From positions 124,001-188,000 of the forward strand of contig CAWEKO010000002.1 in the NCBI GenBank assembly GCA_963809715.1: a stretch of 64,000 nt of DNA. The letters are read 5' to 3'. This document shows positions 44,162-53,146 of the stretch, piece after piece; within the stretch, counting starts at the first letter, position 1; each line of letters opens with the position of its first letter. A model generated the notes under the pieces. That model did no database searches, was not told where the DNA came from, and saw only the letters and a list, made by a program, of their open reading frames with translations. Both the position numbers and the translations under genes were made by a program. Source of the stretch: Bog-473 sp963809715 (GTDB lineage: Bacteria > Actinomycetota > Acidimicrobiia > Acidimicrobiales > RAAP-2).

Positions 44162-44700
44162 TAGAGCATCGGTAGGACTTGTGCACTTGACAGCACATGC
44201 TGAAGGGTGAGGTTTAGAGATAAATGGAAAGAGTTTGGGAACACGGTTTTGATATTAGAGATGGTGTAGACGATCAAATTGAAAGATGTTCAGTTGTGGA
44301 GATGCTTGATGCACAGTTAAGGAGTGGCATGGCATTAATATTTTTGATGAATTAATATTGGGGATGAACTGAATGGATAGTGTTACAGTATGAAAGAAGG
44401 GAGGATTGTTTATGTTTGGATGTTGGAAAAATGGGATTATAGAAGAGATGTGGTTGAACGTATAGATGAGGTAGATTTTGGGAACACGTTATTTGGATTT
44501 GATGTACTGAAAGTGGATAGAGAACTGAAAGTATGGTTTTGGATTAGGGATTGGTGTGGATGTATTATGGAGGGGTGCACTTAGCATAGAATATTGTGTG
44601 CAGGCTTGGGTTTTATGTGGAATTGATAGAATGGACGAAGGATGATATTGGAATAGTAGAGTGATATATTTGAGAATAAATTTTTTTATTTTTTTGCCCA
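44162..44700. other. AT-rich, C-depleted island
   Basis: By hand count over 44221-44460 the plus strand has 74 G but only 13 C in 240 bases (about 36% GC, about 5% C), while flanking DNA is clearly GC-rich and balanced. One short frame (44390-44584, MKEGRIVYVWMLEKWDYRRD...) is open but was not recognised. The right end is T-rich (44674-44695). The left end is the broken ABC gene and the right end is element copy 6. Origin unknown: foreign DNA, a directionally mutated segment, or an assembly join. Confidence 0.75.
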
Positions 44701-44746
44701 GATTTGGCTGCGGACGGAAGTGTGCGGCAGTTCGATCGACCGTGTC

Positions 44747-44898
44747 GTAGGGGGCTTTGTTACAGCGGCGGACTCCGTCGATCGGGTGGAAACTGGCGGG
44801 ATGGCGCCACACTTCATGGAACGCGCCAGATCCAAGCGGAAGAAGTCCGCCACCTTGCCCAGGTGAGGGTCGCGGGTTCGATTCCCTCGGCCGCTCCA
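44747..44898 (+). repeat. tRNA-Gly(GCC)-derived dispersed element, copy 6 (divergent)
   Basis: Unit of 152 bp. The left block is altered (GTAGGGGGCTTTGTTAC), but the spacing, GATCGGGTGGAAACTGG, GCGGAAGAAGTC, arm CCACC-TTGCCCA-GGTGA, T arm GGGTTCGATTCCC and end CGGCCGCTCCA are kept. The anticodon-position GCC is conserved. It lies just to the right of the AT-rich island. From 44899 to 45267 no gene was seen. Confidence 0.75.
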
Positions 44899-45267
44899 AG
44901 TGTGGCGCCGGTAAAATTGATCGAATGACCTGCTCATCGTTGCTGGGAATCGGAGTATTCCGCCCGTGTCCGCAGCGAGTCCGTGGCCTGCGCGACTCTT
45001 ACCGATTCCGATGCTCCCGAGAACGTGGTATTGAGGCTGTCAACGTCGAATTCGTCGTCGCTGGGCAACAAATGAACGTGGCGATTCGACGGAATGCGAA
45101 TCGACTGATCTCAAGGTGGTGGCCTTCACCTCTCCCACGTGGCGACCGGCAGCGGTCAGGAAGACGGCGCATGTCGTGGAAGCTCTGCCCTCCGAGCAAC
45201 CCGCGGAAGACCATCCTCCATCCTGATCGTGGGTTCAGATCCCGACACGGCTGCCAGACTTGGGCCG

Positions 45268-48255
45268 ATGACTGACGGTCCGGTCTCGCTCCGACGATTC
45301 TTGAAGACGGTGATCCGCCCTGCGATCTACGGGCGGCGTACACCGCTGGAGGTGTCGGCTCACCATCTACACGGCGAGCCGATTCCGGCCATTGAGGCCG
45401 TTTTGCGACCGTTCACCCCTTTCGAAGTGGGCGACGCCTGGGGAGACACGTGGGGAACCACGTGGTTCCGGTTCCGGGGATCGATCCCGAACTCGTGGGT
45501 CGGGGCTGAAGCGGTGGCCCTGATCCACCTCGGCGGCGACCAGATGGTCGGCTTCACGGCCGAAGGCCAGATCTGGGACATCGGACTCCGGCCTGTCCAG
45601 GGACTCCACCACCAGCACCGCGAGTTCGTGCTCACCCCCAAGGCTCAGGGAAACGAGCCGGTCGAGTTCTTCGTCGAGGCGGCCGCGAACCCGATCCCCC
45701 CGTGGCACCTGGCCGACTGGCCGATGCTCCTGCCCGACTACTCGGGTGCACCGCTGTATACCCTCGAGACGGCCGAGTTGGCGGCCGTCGACCGGTCCGT
45801 CGAAGGACTCTTTCTGGACATGCGGATCCTTGTGGAACTGGCAGCACTCGATCCCGAACGATCAGAGCAGATCATGCCGTCGCTGGATAGGGCAATGGGC
45901 ATCATCGATCCCGAGAACGTCTCCGCCTGCGTAGTCCCGGCCCGGGACGTACTGGCCCCGCTCTTGGACCGACCCACGTCCTCGGCCAACACGGTCGTGG
46001 CGGTGGGTCACGCGCACATTGACTGCGCCTGGCTGTGGCCGCTACGCGAAACAAGGCGCAAGTGCGCAAGGACCTTCTCCAACCAGCTGCGCCTGCTTGA
46101 ACGCTACCCCGAGCACCGCTTCGTGTGCAGCCAGGCCGTGCAGTATCAGTGGATGAAGGACGGATACCCTGACCTGTACGAGCAGATCGCAGAGCAAGTC
46201 CGGTTGGAACGGTGGGAGCCGGTCGGAGGTATGTGGGTTGAACCGGACACGAATATCCCATCGGGCGAGTCCTTGGTGCGCCAGTTGGTGTACGGCAAGC
46301 GGTTCTTCGCCGAGGAGTTCGGGGTCGAGACACATGAACTGTGGATTCCAGACGTCTTCGGCTACTCGGCCGCTCTGCCCCAGATCGCTCGTGAGGCCGG
46401 CGTCACCTCATTCATCACCCAGAAGATGAGCTGGAACGACACCAACTCCTTTCCACACACCTCCTTCTGGTGGGAGGGCCATGACGGCAGCCGCCTGCTG
46501 GCCCACTTCCCCCCGGCCAACACCTACAACGGCGACTTCTCCGCCGGTGAGATGGCCGCCGGTCAGGAACGCGGCGGGAGACCCGATGGCACCGCCCTCA
46601 ATCTCTACCCCTTCGGCTACGGCGACGGCGGGGGTGGTCCGAACCACACCATGGTCGAGCGCTTCCGCCGCATGAAGGATCTCGACGGCCTGCCTCGTGC
46701 GGAGATCGGCACCGTCACGGGTTTTCTCGATCGGTTGACGCAGGAGGCCGACGACCTCCCCGTCTGGGTCGGCGAGCTCTACCTCGAAGCCCACCGAGCC
46801 ACATTGACCACGCACGCCGAGGTCAAGCTGGCCAACCGCCGCGCCGAGGAAGCCCTCCGGGCCGCCGAGCTGTGGTCGGTGGCGGCGTCCCTCGACCGGC
46901 GCCGCGACCTCGAACCAGCCTGGAAACTTCTCCTGCTCCACCAGTTCCACGACATCCTCCCCGGTTCAAGCATCCACTGGGTCTATGAGGACACGGCGCG
47001 TGAGCACGCCGAGGTGCTCGCCATCGCTGGCTCGGTCATGTCTGAGGCCCAGGCTGTCGTAGCGGGCGGAGACGGTACCGGCGACCTGGTGGCGTTCAAC
47101 CCGTCGTCCACCGACCGGACCGAGGTGGTCGAACTGCCTGATGGTTCGTTGGCCCTGGTGTCGGCACCAGCCTGCGGCTGGTCGACGGTGTTGCCTGACC
47201 GTTCGCCCGGCAGCGGGGATCAGGTGACCATTGGCGAGGGCTGGCTGGACAACGGACTCCTTCGGGTGGAGTGGGACTGTGACGGCCTGCTGACCTCGGT
47301 GTGGGACATCGTTGCTGGTCGTCAGGTTCTCGCCGACGGTGAGCGCGGCAACCTATTCCAGCTCCACGACGACCATCCGCGCGCCTTCGACGCATGGGAC
47401 GTCGACCGCACATACTTCGAACATGTCACCAACCTGGTAGCCGTGGACTCGGTCGAGGTGGTGGAGCGCCATCCGCTTCGGGGCGCGGTTCGATTTATCC
47501 GCTCCTTCGGGGCCTCGACCATCACCCAGACCATGAGCCTGGCCGCCGGGAAGCGGCGGCTTGAGTTCCATACCCACGTCGAGTGGCATGAGCGGCACCG
47601 GTTCCTGAAGGTGGCCTTCCCCGTCTCCGTCCGCTCCACGCGCGCAACCTACGAGATCCAGCACGGCCATCTCGAAAGGCCGACCGTCGCCAACACGAGC
47701 TGGGACGAAGCGCGCTTCGAGGTGTGCGGCCACCGTTGGGCAGATCTGAGTGAGCCCGGCTATGGGGTGGCCCTGCTCAACGAGTCCAAATACGGTTACG
47801 ACATCCTCGGACACACCATCCGGCTCTCGCTCCTCCGCGCCCCGGGGTTTCCAGACCCCGAAGCGGACCAGGGCTCCCACCAATTCGCCTACGCGCTGCT
47901 TCCGCACGATGGCGACCTGCGGGATGCCGGGGTCATCGCTGAAGCCGAGCACTTCAACCTCCCTCTTACGCTGGTCGCTGGTCAGGGTGACGGCAGGGTG
48001 GTGTCAGTCGATCGGCCGGGGGTGAGTGTCGAGGCGGTCAAGTGGGCCGACCGTTCCGATGCCGTGGTGGTTCGAATCTGCGAGGTGTGGGGCTCCCGCG
48101 GTCCCGTGCGCGTGACGCTGCACCGTCCCTTCGTGTCGGTGGTCCGCACCGATCTGCTGGAGCGAGCAGTTTGCCCGCTGGCCGGCGACGATGGCTCCAT
48201 CGAGCTCGAGCTCCGGCCCTTCGAACTGGTCACGCTTGCCTTTGACCTCGGTTGA
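45268..48255 (+). CDS. GH38 alpha-mannosidase
   Basis: Cytoplasmic-type alpha-mannosidase of 995 aa. The N-terminal beta domain covers about 1-250. The catalytic domain begins at VAVGHAHIDCAWLWPLRETRR, whose HID motif supplies zinc ligands, and contains the nucleophile Asp362 in WIPDVFGYSAALPQI and HQFHDILPGSSIHWVYEDT further on. C-terminal beta-sandwich domains end in ELRPFELVTLAFDLG. The ATG at 45268 was preferred to the open frame from 45139, whose first residues are low-quality. It should trim alpha-mannosides such as glycan or mannan fragments. It stands alone, between element copies 6 and 7. Confidence 0.92.
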   Translation: MTDGPVSLRRFLKTVIRPAIYGRRTPLEVSAHHLHGEPIPAIEAVLRPFTPFEVGDAWGDTWGTTWFRFRGSIPNSWVGAEAVALIHLGGDQMVGFTAEGQIWDIGLRPVQGLHHQHREFVLTPKAQGNEPVEFFVEAAANPIPPWHLADWPMLLPDYSGAPLYTLETAELAAVDRSVEGLFLDMRILVELAALDPERSEQIMPSLDRAMGIIDPENVSACVVPARDVLAPLLDRPTSSANTVVAVGHAHIDCAWLWPLRETRRKCARTFSNQLRLLERYPEHRFVCSQAVQYQWMKDGYPDLYEQIAEQVRLERWEPVGGMWVEPDTNIPSGESLVRQLVYGKRFFAEEFGVETHELWIPDVFGYSAALPQIAREAGVTSFITQKMSWNDTNSFPHTSFWWEGHDGSRLLAHFPPANTYNGDFSAGEMAAGQERGGRPDGTALNLYPFGYGDGGGGPNHTMVERFRRMKDLDGLPRAEIGTVTGFLDRLTQEADDLPVWVGELYLEAHRATLTTHAEVKLANRRAEEALRAAELWSVAASLDRRRDLEPAWKLLLLHQFHDILPGSSIHWVYEDTAREHAEVLAIAGSVMSEAQAVVAGGDGTGDLVAFNPSSTDRTEVVELPDGSLALVSAPACGWSTVLPDRSPGSGDQVTIGEGWLDNGLLRVEWDCDGLLTSVWDIVAGRQVLADGERGNLFQLHDDHPRAFDAWDVDRTYFEHVTNLVAVDSVEVVERHPLRGAVRFIRSFGASTITQTMSLAAGKRRLEFHTHVEWHERHRFLKVAFPVSVRSTRATYEIQHGHLERPTVANTSWDEARFEVCGHRWADLSEPGYGVALLNESKYGYDILGHTIRLSLLRAPGFPDPEADQGSHQFAYALLPHDGDLRDAGVIAEAEHFNLPLTLVAGQGDGRVVSVDRPGVSVEAVKWADRSDAVVVRICEVWGSRGPVRVTLHRPFVSVVRTDLLERAVCPLAGDDGSIELELRPFELVTLAFDLG

Positions 48256-48409
48256 ACCGTTCGTCCTCGGGCACGCTCGCCGGGCACCCAATGGAAGAGG
48301 GCACTAGGTGGACCTGTCGGGTGCCATGGTGGGATCTCGCGAAGAGCGAAGTTGACTGGCGGCGTCCCCTCCGCTCGGGCGACGCCGAGTTGAGCTCGAC
48401 CTGGCAATA

Positions 48410-48560
48410 GTAGAGCGCTCTACGACCAGGGTGCACTCAGTGGACGTGCTGGAAACTGGGTTGACGGAACAGTGAGGCAGAGAGAAGCGGACGCCTGAGA
48501 CGGACAACACCGCCCTTGCCAAGGTGGGGGCCGCGGCGTCGAATCCCCTCTTCCGCTCCA
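48410..48560 (+). repeat. tRNA-Gly(GCC)-derived dispersed element, copy 7
   Basis: Unit of 151 bp: perfect palindrome GTAGAGCGCTCTAC, CAGTGGACGTGCTGGAAACTGG, GACGGACAAC, loop TTGCCAA, GGTGGGGGCCGCGG, a T arm changed to GTCGAATCCCC, and CTTCCGCTCCA. Placed between the GH38 gene and a minus-strand frame. From 48561 to 48833 nothing was seen. Confidence 0.82.
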
Positions 48561-48833
48561 TTTGAGGTCTATCTGAACCTTAGGGAGTTGAACGTTACTG
48601 ACCGGGTCCCCAAAGTTGGCCACCCTCGGTGTCTTTGTGAAAGCAGAGCCGGGAAGTCTCGTCGGTCCACCTGCGGCGCGCGTACGGAGTGACATGTGCC
48701 ACCTAGTTCTCCATGGTCAACCGATCGAGGTTTCTGATCGTGGCGTCGATCTCCTCGTGGTAACCACACCATTCGCTGTGGGCGTTGCGCTGGATTGCCG
48801 GAGTGGTGGCCATCTCCAGCCAACGTGAGGCGT

Positions 48834-49220
48834 CTACTTTGTGACCCACTTGACCCGCTGATCGGGATTGGGATCGTAGCGACACGAACCCCCGGTGCAA
48901 ACCGAATCGCGCAAAAGACGGGCAAGTCCTGGATCGTGGCGGTCGATCTGTGTGATGGCGGCGGCAATCGCTTTGCGCACCGCAATTCGCGCCCGGATCT
49001 GCCCCGGGTGCACCCCGAAGCGCTGACTGGTGGGCATGCCAAGAGCTGCAGCGGCCATGGTTTCGGTATCCCCTGTTCGCTGGGCCGCGTTGAAGGCGTC
49101 AACGAGCGCGCTCCGCAGGGCGTCGACGTCACCGGCGACGCGAGCTGCCGAAGCCGCCGCGAGGTATTCGACGGCCTCCGCAGATGATCCCGTGTTCGCT
49201 GCAAAATCCATCGTCCGCAT
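48834..49220 (-). CDS. helical protein fragment, TPR-like
   Basis: Open frame of 128 aa rich in Ala, with helix pairs such as AVEYLAAASAARVAGDVDAL and AFNAAQRTGDTETMAAAALG, like one or two tetratricopeptide repeats from a larger LuxR/ATPase-type regulator. It starts at ATG 49220 without a clear site and may be a remnant. No partner. Confidence is low. Confidence 0.35.
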   Translation of the reverse strand: MRTMDFAANTGSSAEAVEYLAAASAARVAGDVDALRSALVDAFNAAQRTGDTETMAAAALGMPTSQRFGVHPGQIRARIAVRKAIAAAITQIDRHDPGLARLLRDSVCTGGSCRYDPNPDQRVKWVTK

Positions 49221-49243
49221 GATATGGCTGGTGGCTGGTGGAT

Positions 49244-49657
49244 CTACGGCCGCAGGAGTTCTACCGTCTCTCGATGGCGGGCGACCAGAGCGCGGTCCCA
49301 GTCACCGGTGCAATATACCGAGACCTGCGAGATGGACCCGTCGGCCACGTCTGCCCTGAAGAGCTCTCGGCAATACCACGCCTCGCCGTCTTGATCCCAT
49401 TCCTCCTCCACCTCCAAGACGAAACCAGTGGTGGTGGCATCGAAACGCGACCGTGGTAGCCGCCCAGGACTCGGATGGCCAGCTTTGCGACCTGCGACAA
49501 TGTTCTCGGCTCCCTGGAACTGCAGGCGCCACAGTGGCATCGTGAAGTCGCAGAAGGCGTCAACGGTGAAGAGACCTTCGGGAGGAACACCCGTCTCGAG
49601 GAATGTGACGAACTGGGCGGCGAGTTCGCGGCAGAGGTGATCGTCAGTCATAGTCAT
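49244..49657 (-). CDS. SnoaL/NTF2-like protein
   Basis: Protein of 137 aa with the cone-fold pattern of SnoaL-like/NTF2 proteins: N-terminal helix with QFVTFLETGVPPEGLFTVDA, then strands FCDFTMPLWRLQFQGAENI, TTGFVLEVEEEWDQDGEAWY and CRELFRADVADGSISQVSVYCTGDWD. The family includes small isomerases and binding proteins; no function can be assigned. The start ATG at 49657 has GGATCC/GAGAGG-like bases upstream. It lies next to the dyad at 49719. Confidence 0.72.
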   Translation of the reverse strand: MTMTDDHLCRELAAQFVTFLETGVPPEGLFTVDAFCDFTMPLWRLQFQGAENIVAGRKAGHPSPGRLPRSRFDATTTGFVLEVEEEWDQDGEAWYCRELFRADVADGSISQVSVYCTGDWDRALVARHRETVELLRP

Positions 49658-49718
49658 GGATCCTCTCTGGCATAGTCAGCTTTCCCTTCCGGTTGGCTCG
49701 TTTCCTATGCCTGAAGGC

Positions 49719-49736
49719 GTGACTCAAAGGAGTCAC
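49719..49736. promoter_or_regulatory. perfect 7-bp dyad upstream of the NTF2-like gene
   Basis: GTGACTC-AAAG-GAGTCAC is a perfect inverted repeat about 62 bp before the start codon at 49657, followed by a partial repeat GGCGTGACG. It may be an operator or a small hairpin. The rest of 49658-50033 holds nothing recognisable. Confidence 0.4.
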
Positions 49737-50033
49737 GGCGTGACGTCTTTGCCGGTACCTGGGTACATCGGCTCGAGACGAGACGAATGCCCTGGTCACA
49801 TTGATGCCCGGCGGAGCCGGAATTGCGAGGTCGTCTGATGATCACCTTTGGGTTGGGTCGCCCTCGTGGTCGCGTCGGATTGGTCGTGCATCCCAGGCAT
49901 TTGGGGCAACGCCCTCTTCACGGTCTTCGGGAACGCCAGTTAGCTCGATCCTCGGCGTGAGGCATCGACCAGAACGAGAATGGGAGACAGCCTTGAAGCC
50001 TTCTTCGCGCAATCCGGACTCCTCCCCTTGAGG

Positions 50034-51218
50034 TTATGAGTTCGACTGCTTCTCTGCTTTTTCAAGTGCTGCTGACAAGTCTGCGAGAAGATCCTCGAGG
50101 GTTTCGAGGCCGACGGACAGGCGGATGAGCCCTGGGTCGACCGCCAACGGTGAGTCCGCTAGTGACGAGTGGGTCATCCGGTGGGGATGCTCAATCAGCG
50201 ACTCCACGGCCCCCAAGGATTCGGCCAATGTGAAGAGCGACGTGGAGCGGACGACCTCCAGGGCGGCAGGCTCGCCTCCGGCTAGAACGAACGAAACCAT
50301 CCCGCCGTAGCCGCTCATCTGGCGGCGTGCAACGTTGTGGCCGGGGTGTTGCGCCAGGCCCGGATAGTGGACCGATGCAACCGCGGGGTGTCCGGACAGG
50401 AGCTCGGCGACGGCAGCGGCATTCGCGCAGTGGCGGTCCATCCTCAGGGCCAACGTTTTGACTCCCCGCAGAACGAGGTAGCAGTCCAACGGTCCGGGGA
50501 CCCCTCCTGCTGCGTTCTGGACGAACCGGATCTTTGAGGCCAGTTCGTCGTCGTTGGTTGCCACGAAGCCGCCAACGACGTCACTATGGCCTCCCAAATA
50601 TTTCGTCGACGAGTGCACCACGGCGTCCGCTCCCTTCTGCAGTGGCTGCTGCAGGTAGGGCGTGGCAAATGTGTTGTCCACCACGACGAGCGCTCCACGG
50701 TCGTGGGCAAAGGCGGCCACGGCTTCGATGTCGACTATTGACAGCAATGGGTTGGACGGCGTCTCTATCCACACCATCTTCGTCTGGTTCGGCCAGGCAG
50801 CGTCGAGTCGATCGAGGGTCGTGAGATCGGTTGGCGTGTACCCAAGTCCGAAGGGTCCCCACACCTTCTCGAAGAGCCGGAACGTGCCGCCATACGCGTC
50901 GTTCGGGATGACGACGTGATCACCGGGACGAAGGAGCCGCAACACGGCGTCCTCGGCGGCAAGACCGCTTGCGAAACCCAGTCCGTGCTCCGCCTGTTCC
51001 AAGGAGGCAACGCACTGCTCAAGCGCAGATCGGGTCGGGTTGGCGCTTCGTGCATATTCATAACCGCGGTGCTCGCCCACGGAATCCTGGGCAAAGGTGG
51101 TCGCGAATGACACGGGCGGAACCACGGCCCCGGTGGTCGGATCCGGTGGCTGCCCGGCATGGATCGCTCGGGTCTCAAATCCCGTCTGGTCGAGCCGGGC
51201 AGGCTCCGACTTGCTCAT
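50034..51218 (-). CDS. cystathionine gamma-lyase / gamma-synthase (Cys/Met PLP family)
   Basis: PLP enzyme of 394 aa. Motifs: TRAIHAGQPPDPTTGAVVPP, YEYARSANPTRSALE, ASGLAAEDAVLRLL, WIETPSNPLL, and the PLP lysine in HSSTKYLGGHSDV. C-terminus RLSVGLETLEDLLADL. It is coupled by ATGA overlap to the cystathionine beta-synthase gene, so the pair probably forms the reverse transsulfuration route from homocysteine to cysteine; gene order alone does not separate lyase from synthase activity. Confidence 0.9.
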   Translation of the reverse strand: MSKSEPARLDQTGFETRAIHAGQPPDPTTGAVVPPVSFATTFAQDSVGEHRGYEYARSANPTRSALEQCVASLEQAEHGLGFASGLAAEDAVLRLLRPGDHVVIPNDAYGGTFRLFEKVWGPFGLGYTPTDLTTLDRLDAAWPNQTKMVWIETPSNPLLSIVDIEAVAAFAHDRGALVVVDNTFATPYLQQPLQKGADAVVHSSTKYLGGHSDVVGGFVATNDDELASKIRFVQNAAGGVPGPLDCYLVLRGVKTLALRMDRHCANAAAVAELLSGHPAVASVHYPGLAQHPGHNVARRQMSGYGGMVSFVLAGGEPAALEVVRSTSLFTLAESLGAVESLIEHPHRMTHSSLADSPLAVDPGLIRLSVGLETLEDLLADLSAALEKAEKQSNS

Positions 51219-52903
51219 TTGCTCGACCCGGAGAGGAAGTCCAGTAGGTCGCTGCGAGTCACGATCCCGGTCGGATGGCCGCCATCGACGACGAGAACGG
51301 CACCGTTGTCCGCCAGGCGTGCGGCGGCTACCTCAACCGCTTCGCCAGTGCCGACCATGGGCAGCGGAGGCGCCATGACCGCCTCAACCATGGCGTCCAT
51401 GGACTCGGGAGCACTGACGAGTCGGGCGAGGAGGTCGCGCTCGGTCACCGTACCCACGACCTCCGCCAATGCCAACGGCGGCTCTGCCTTGACCACCGGC
51501 ACTTGGGAGACGCCGTATTCGCGCATGATCGAGATGGCCTGGCGGGTGGTCTCGTCTGGGTGGACGTGGACCAGCGGCGGGAGCGACGAGCTTGTGTTGC
51601 GATCCTTGTGAGCCAGCAGCTCACTGACGGTGTCCGCAGCCGATCCACGGGAACGCAGGAACCCGTGGTCCGCCATCCAGCCGTCGTCGTACAGCTTCGA
51701 GAGGTAGCCCCTGCCGGAGTCGGGGATGATCACGACGATCACGGTTTCACGCCCCGTCTCTCTTCCGACCTGGAGGGCAGCCCATATCGCTGTGCCAGCG
51801 GAGCCGCCGACGAGAATCCCCTCTTCTCTGCCGATCCGGCGGGCCATGAGAAAACTGTCGCGGTCGGAGACCATCACGACCTGGTCAGCGATCTCGCGGT
51901 TGTAGGCCGCAGGCCAGAAGTCTTCGCCGATGCCTTCGACAAGGTAGGGACGGCCGCTCCCACCCGAGTAGATCGACCCTTCGGGGTCCGCGCCGATGAT
52001 CTGGATGGCAGGGTTTTGGGCCTTGAGGTAACGGCCAACGCCAGAGATGGTGCCCCCCGTTCCAATGCTGGCGACGAGGTGGGTAATGCGGCCAGCGGTT
52101 TGGTGCCAGATCTCCGGCCCAGTGCTCTGGAAATGCGCCCCCGGATTGTGGGGGTTGGAGTACTGGTCGGGCTGGAAGGCGCCCGGCGTGCTCTCGACGA
52201 GCCCTCGCGCGACCGAATAGTAGGAGTCGGGATGGTTCGGGTCGACTGCCGTCGGGCAGACCACCACGTCTGCGCCGTAGGCACGGAGGAGCGCTATCTT
52301 CTCGCTGGCGATCTTGTCGGGCATGGTGAAGATGCAGCGATAGCCACGGCGGGCCGCGATTATGGCGAGACCGACGCCGGTATTGCCGGAGGTCGGTTCG
52401 ACGATGGTGCCGCCTGGCTTCAGCAGCCCGTCGCGTTCGGCCGCTTCGATCATGGCGACCGCAGGCCGGTCCTTGATACTGCCACCGGGGTTGAGGAATT
52501 CCAGCTTGGCCAATAGCTGGCCGGGAAGGTCGCGCCCGATTCGGTCGAGACGGACCAGTGGGGTGTTGCCGACCAGATCCAGCAGCGAATCCGCTGCTTT
52601 GATCGGCAGTCCTTGATCACTTATGGGGCGGACCTCGATCGCCGGGTCGACGGCGATAGGGACATCGCTCAGGACCTCCACCGGCAGCCCGGCTCGATGG
52701 AGTTGCTCGGCGACCTTCTTCAACCACTCCCTGCCTTCATCGCTATCAGGCGCAATCAGTCCGACCGAACGTGGGATATGGGCGCGCAGGTCGGCGATTG
52801 TCTCCGGAGGAATGGGGCCATAAGGAACGCCCACAGTCCGGCGTGACGACGCGGAGACTCGTTCGGGGACAGGGGCCGTGTCGAGTACGAGCAGGACATC
52901 CAT
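51215..52903 (-). CDS. cystathionine beta-synthase with CBS-domain pair and N-terminal extension
   Basis: Protein of about 562 aa. Residues 1-105 (MDVLLVLDTAPVPERVSAS...) form an extension not seen in ordinary bacterial enzymes. The PLP core begins at DSLLDLVGNTPLVRLDRIG, with the PLP lysine in NPGGSIKDRPAV, EPTSGNTGVGLA and GTGGTISG. A C-terminal pair of CBS domains (about 435-560) may bind a regulatory nucleotide. It condenses serine and homocysteine. The start is ATG 52903; the frame is open to 53032. First gene of a two-gene operon with the lyase. Confidence 0.87.
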   Translation of the reverse strand: MDVLLVLDTAPVPERVSASSRRTVGVPYGPIPPETIADLRAHIPRSVGLIAPDSDEGREWLKKVAEQLHRAGLPVEVLSDVPIAVDPAIEVRPISDQGLPIKAADSLLDLVGNTPLVRLDRIGRDLPGQLLAKLEFLNPGGSIKDRPAVAMIEAAERDGLLKPGGTIVEPTSGNTGVGLAIIAARRGYRCIFTMPDKIASEKIALLRAYGADVVVCPTAVDPNHPDSYYSVARGLVESTPGAFQPDQYSNPHNPGAHFQSTGPEIWHQTAGRITHLVASIGTGGTISGVGRYLKAQNPAIQIIGADPEGSIYSGGSGRPYLVEGIGEDFWPAAYNREIADQVVMVSDRDSFLMARRIGREEGILVGGSAGTAIWAALQVGRETGRETVIVVIIPDSGRGYLSKLYDDGWMADHGFLRSRGSAADTVSELLAHKDRNTSSSLPPLVHVHPDETTRQAISIMREYGVSQVPVVKAEPPLALAEVVGTVTERDLLARLVSAPESMDAMVEAVMAPPLPMVGTGEAVEVAAARLADNGAVLVVDGGHPTGIVTRSDLLDFLSGSSK

Positions 52904-53074
52904 TTCGTTGTCACCATCATGCCTGCTGTCCGAACCGGTTCGCGTACTCCGAGAATCCTCAACACTTTGGTCGGAGTGTTGGACCCCCCCAACCGTCAAT
53001 CCGGTTACTCCGCTTTGCCGCACGAGCACCACTCGAATGCACCCTCGGCCACGTCCAACGCCGAGGATTGGGGT

Positions 53075-53146
53075 CGACCGGCCCGGACGAATAACACTCG
53101 CCTTGCCAAGGTGAGGCTCGCGGGTTCGGATCCTGTCCTCCGCTCA
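53075..53146 (+). repeat. tRNA-Gly(GCC)-derived dispersed element, copy 8 (right half only)
   Basis: The right half is clear: CCGGACGAATAACACTCGCC, loop TTGCCAA, GGTGAGGCTCGCGGGTTCG, and end CCTCCGCTCA, with the shared downstream flank ATCGTGCCAGTTCAGAGG. The palindrome and middle blocks cannot be found upstream, where the 5' region of the cystathionine beta-synthase gene begins. From 53147 to 53558 no gene was seen. Confidence 0.7.

Noticed and set aside
51275..52516. Plus-strand open frame of 413 aa
   Set aside because: Shadow of the cystathionine beta-synthase gene, whose motifs are clear on the other strand.
5002..53146. Integron attC cassette array or CRISPR
   Set aside because: No integron integrase, no GTTRRRY/RYYYAAC core pair, and repeats are 4-12 kb apart with several genes between them; no Cas genes or short regular spacers.
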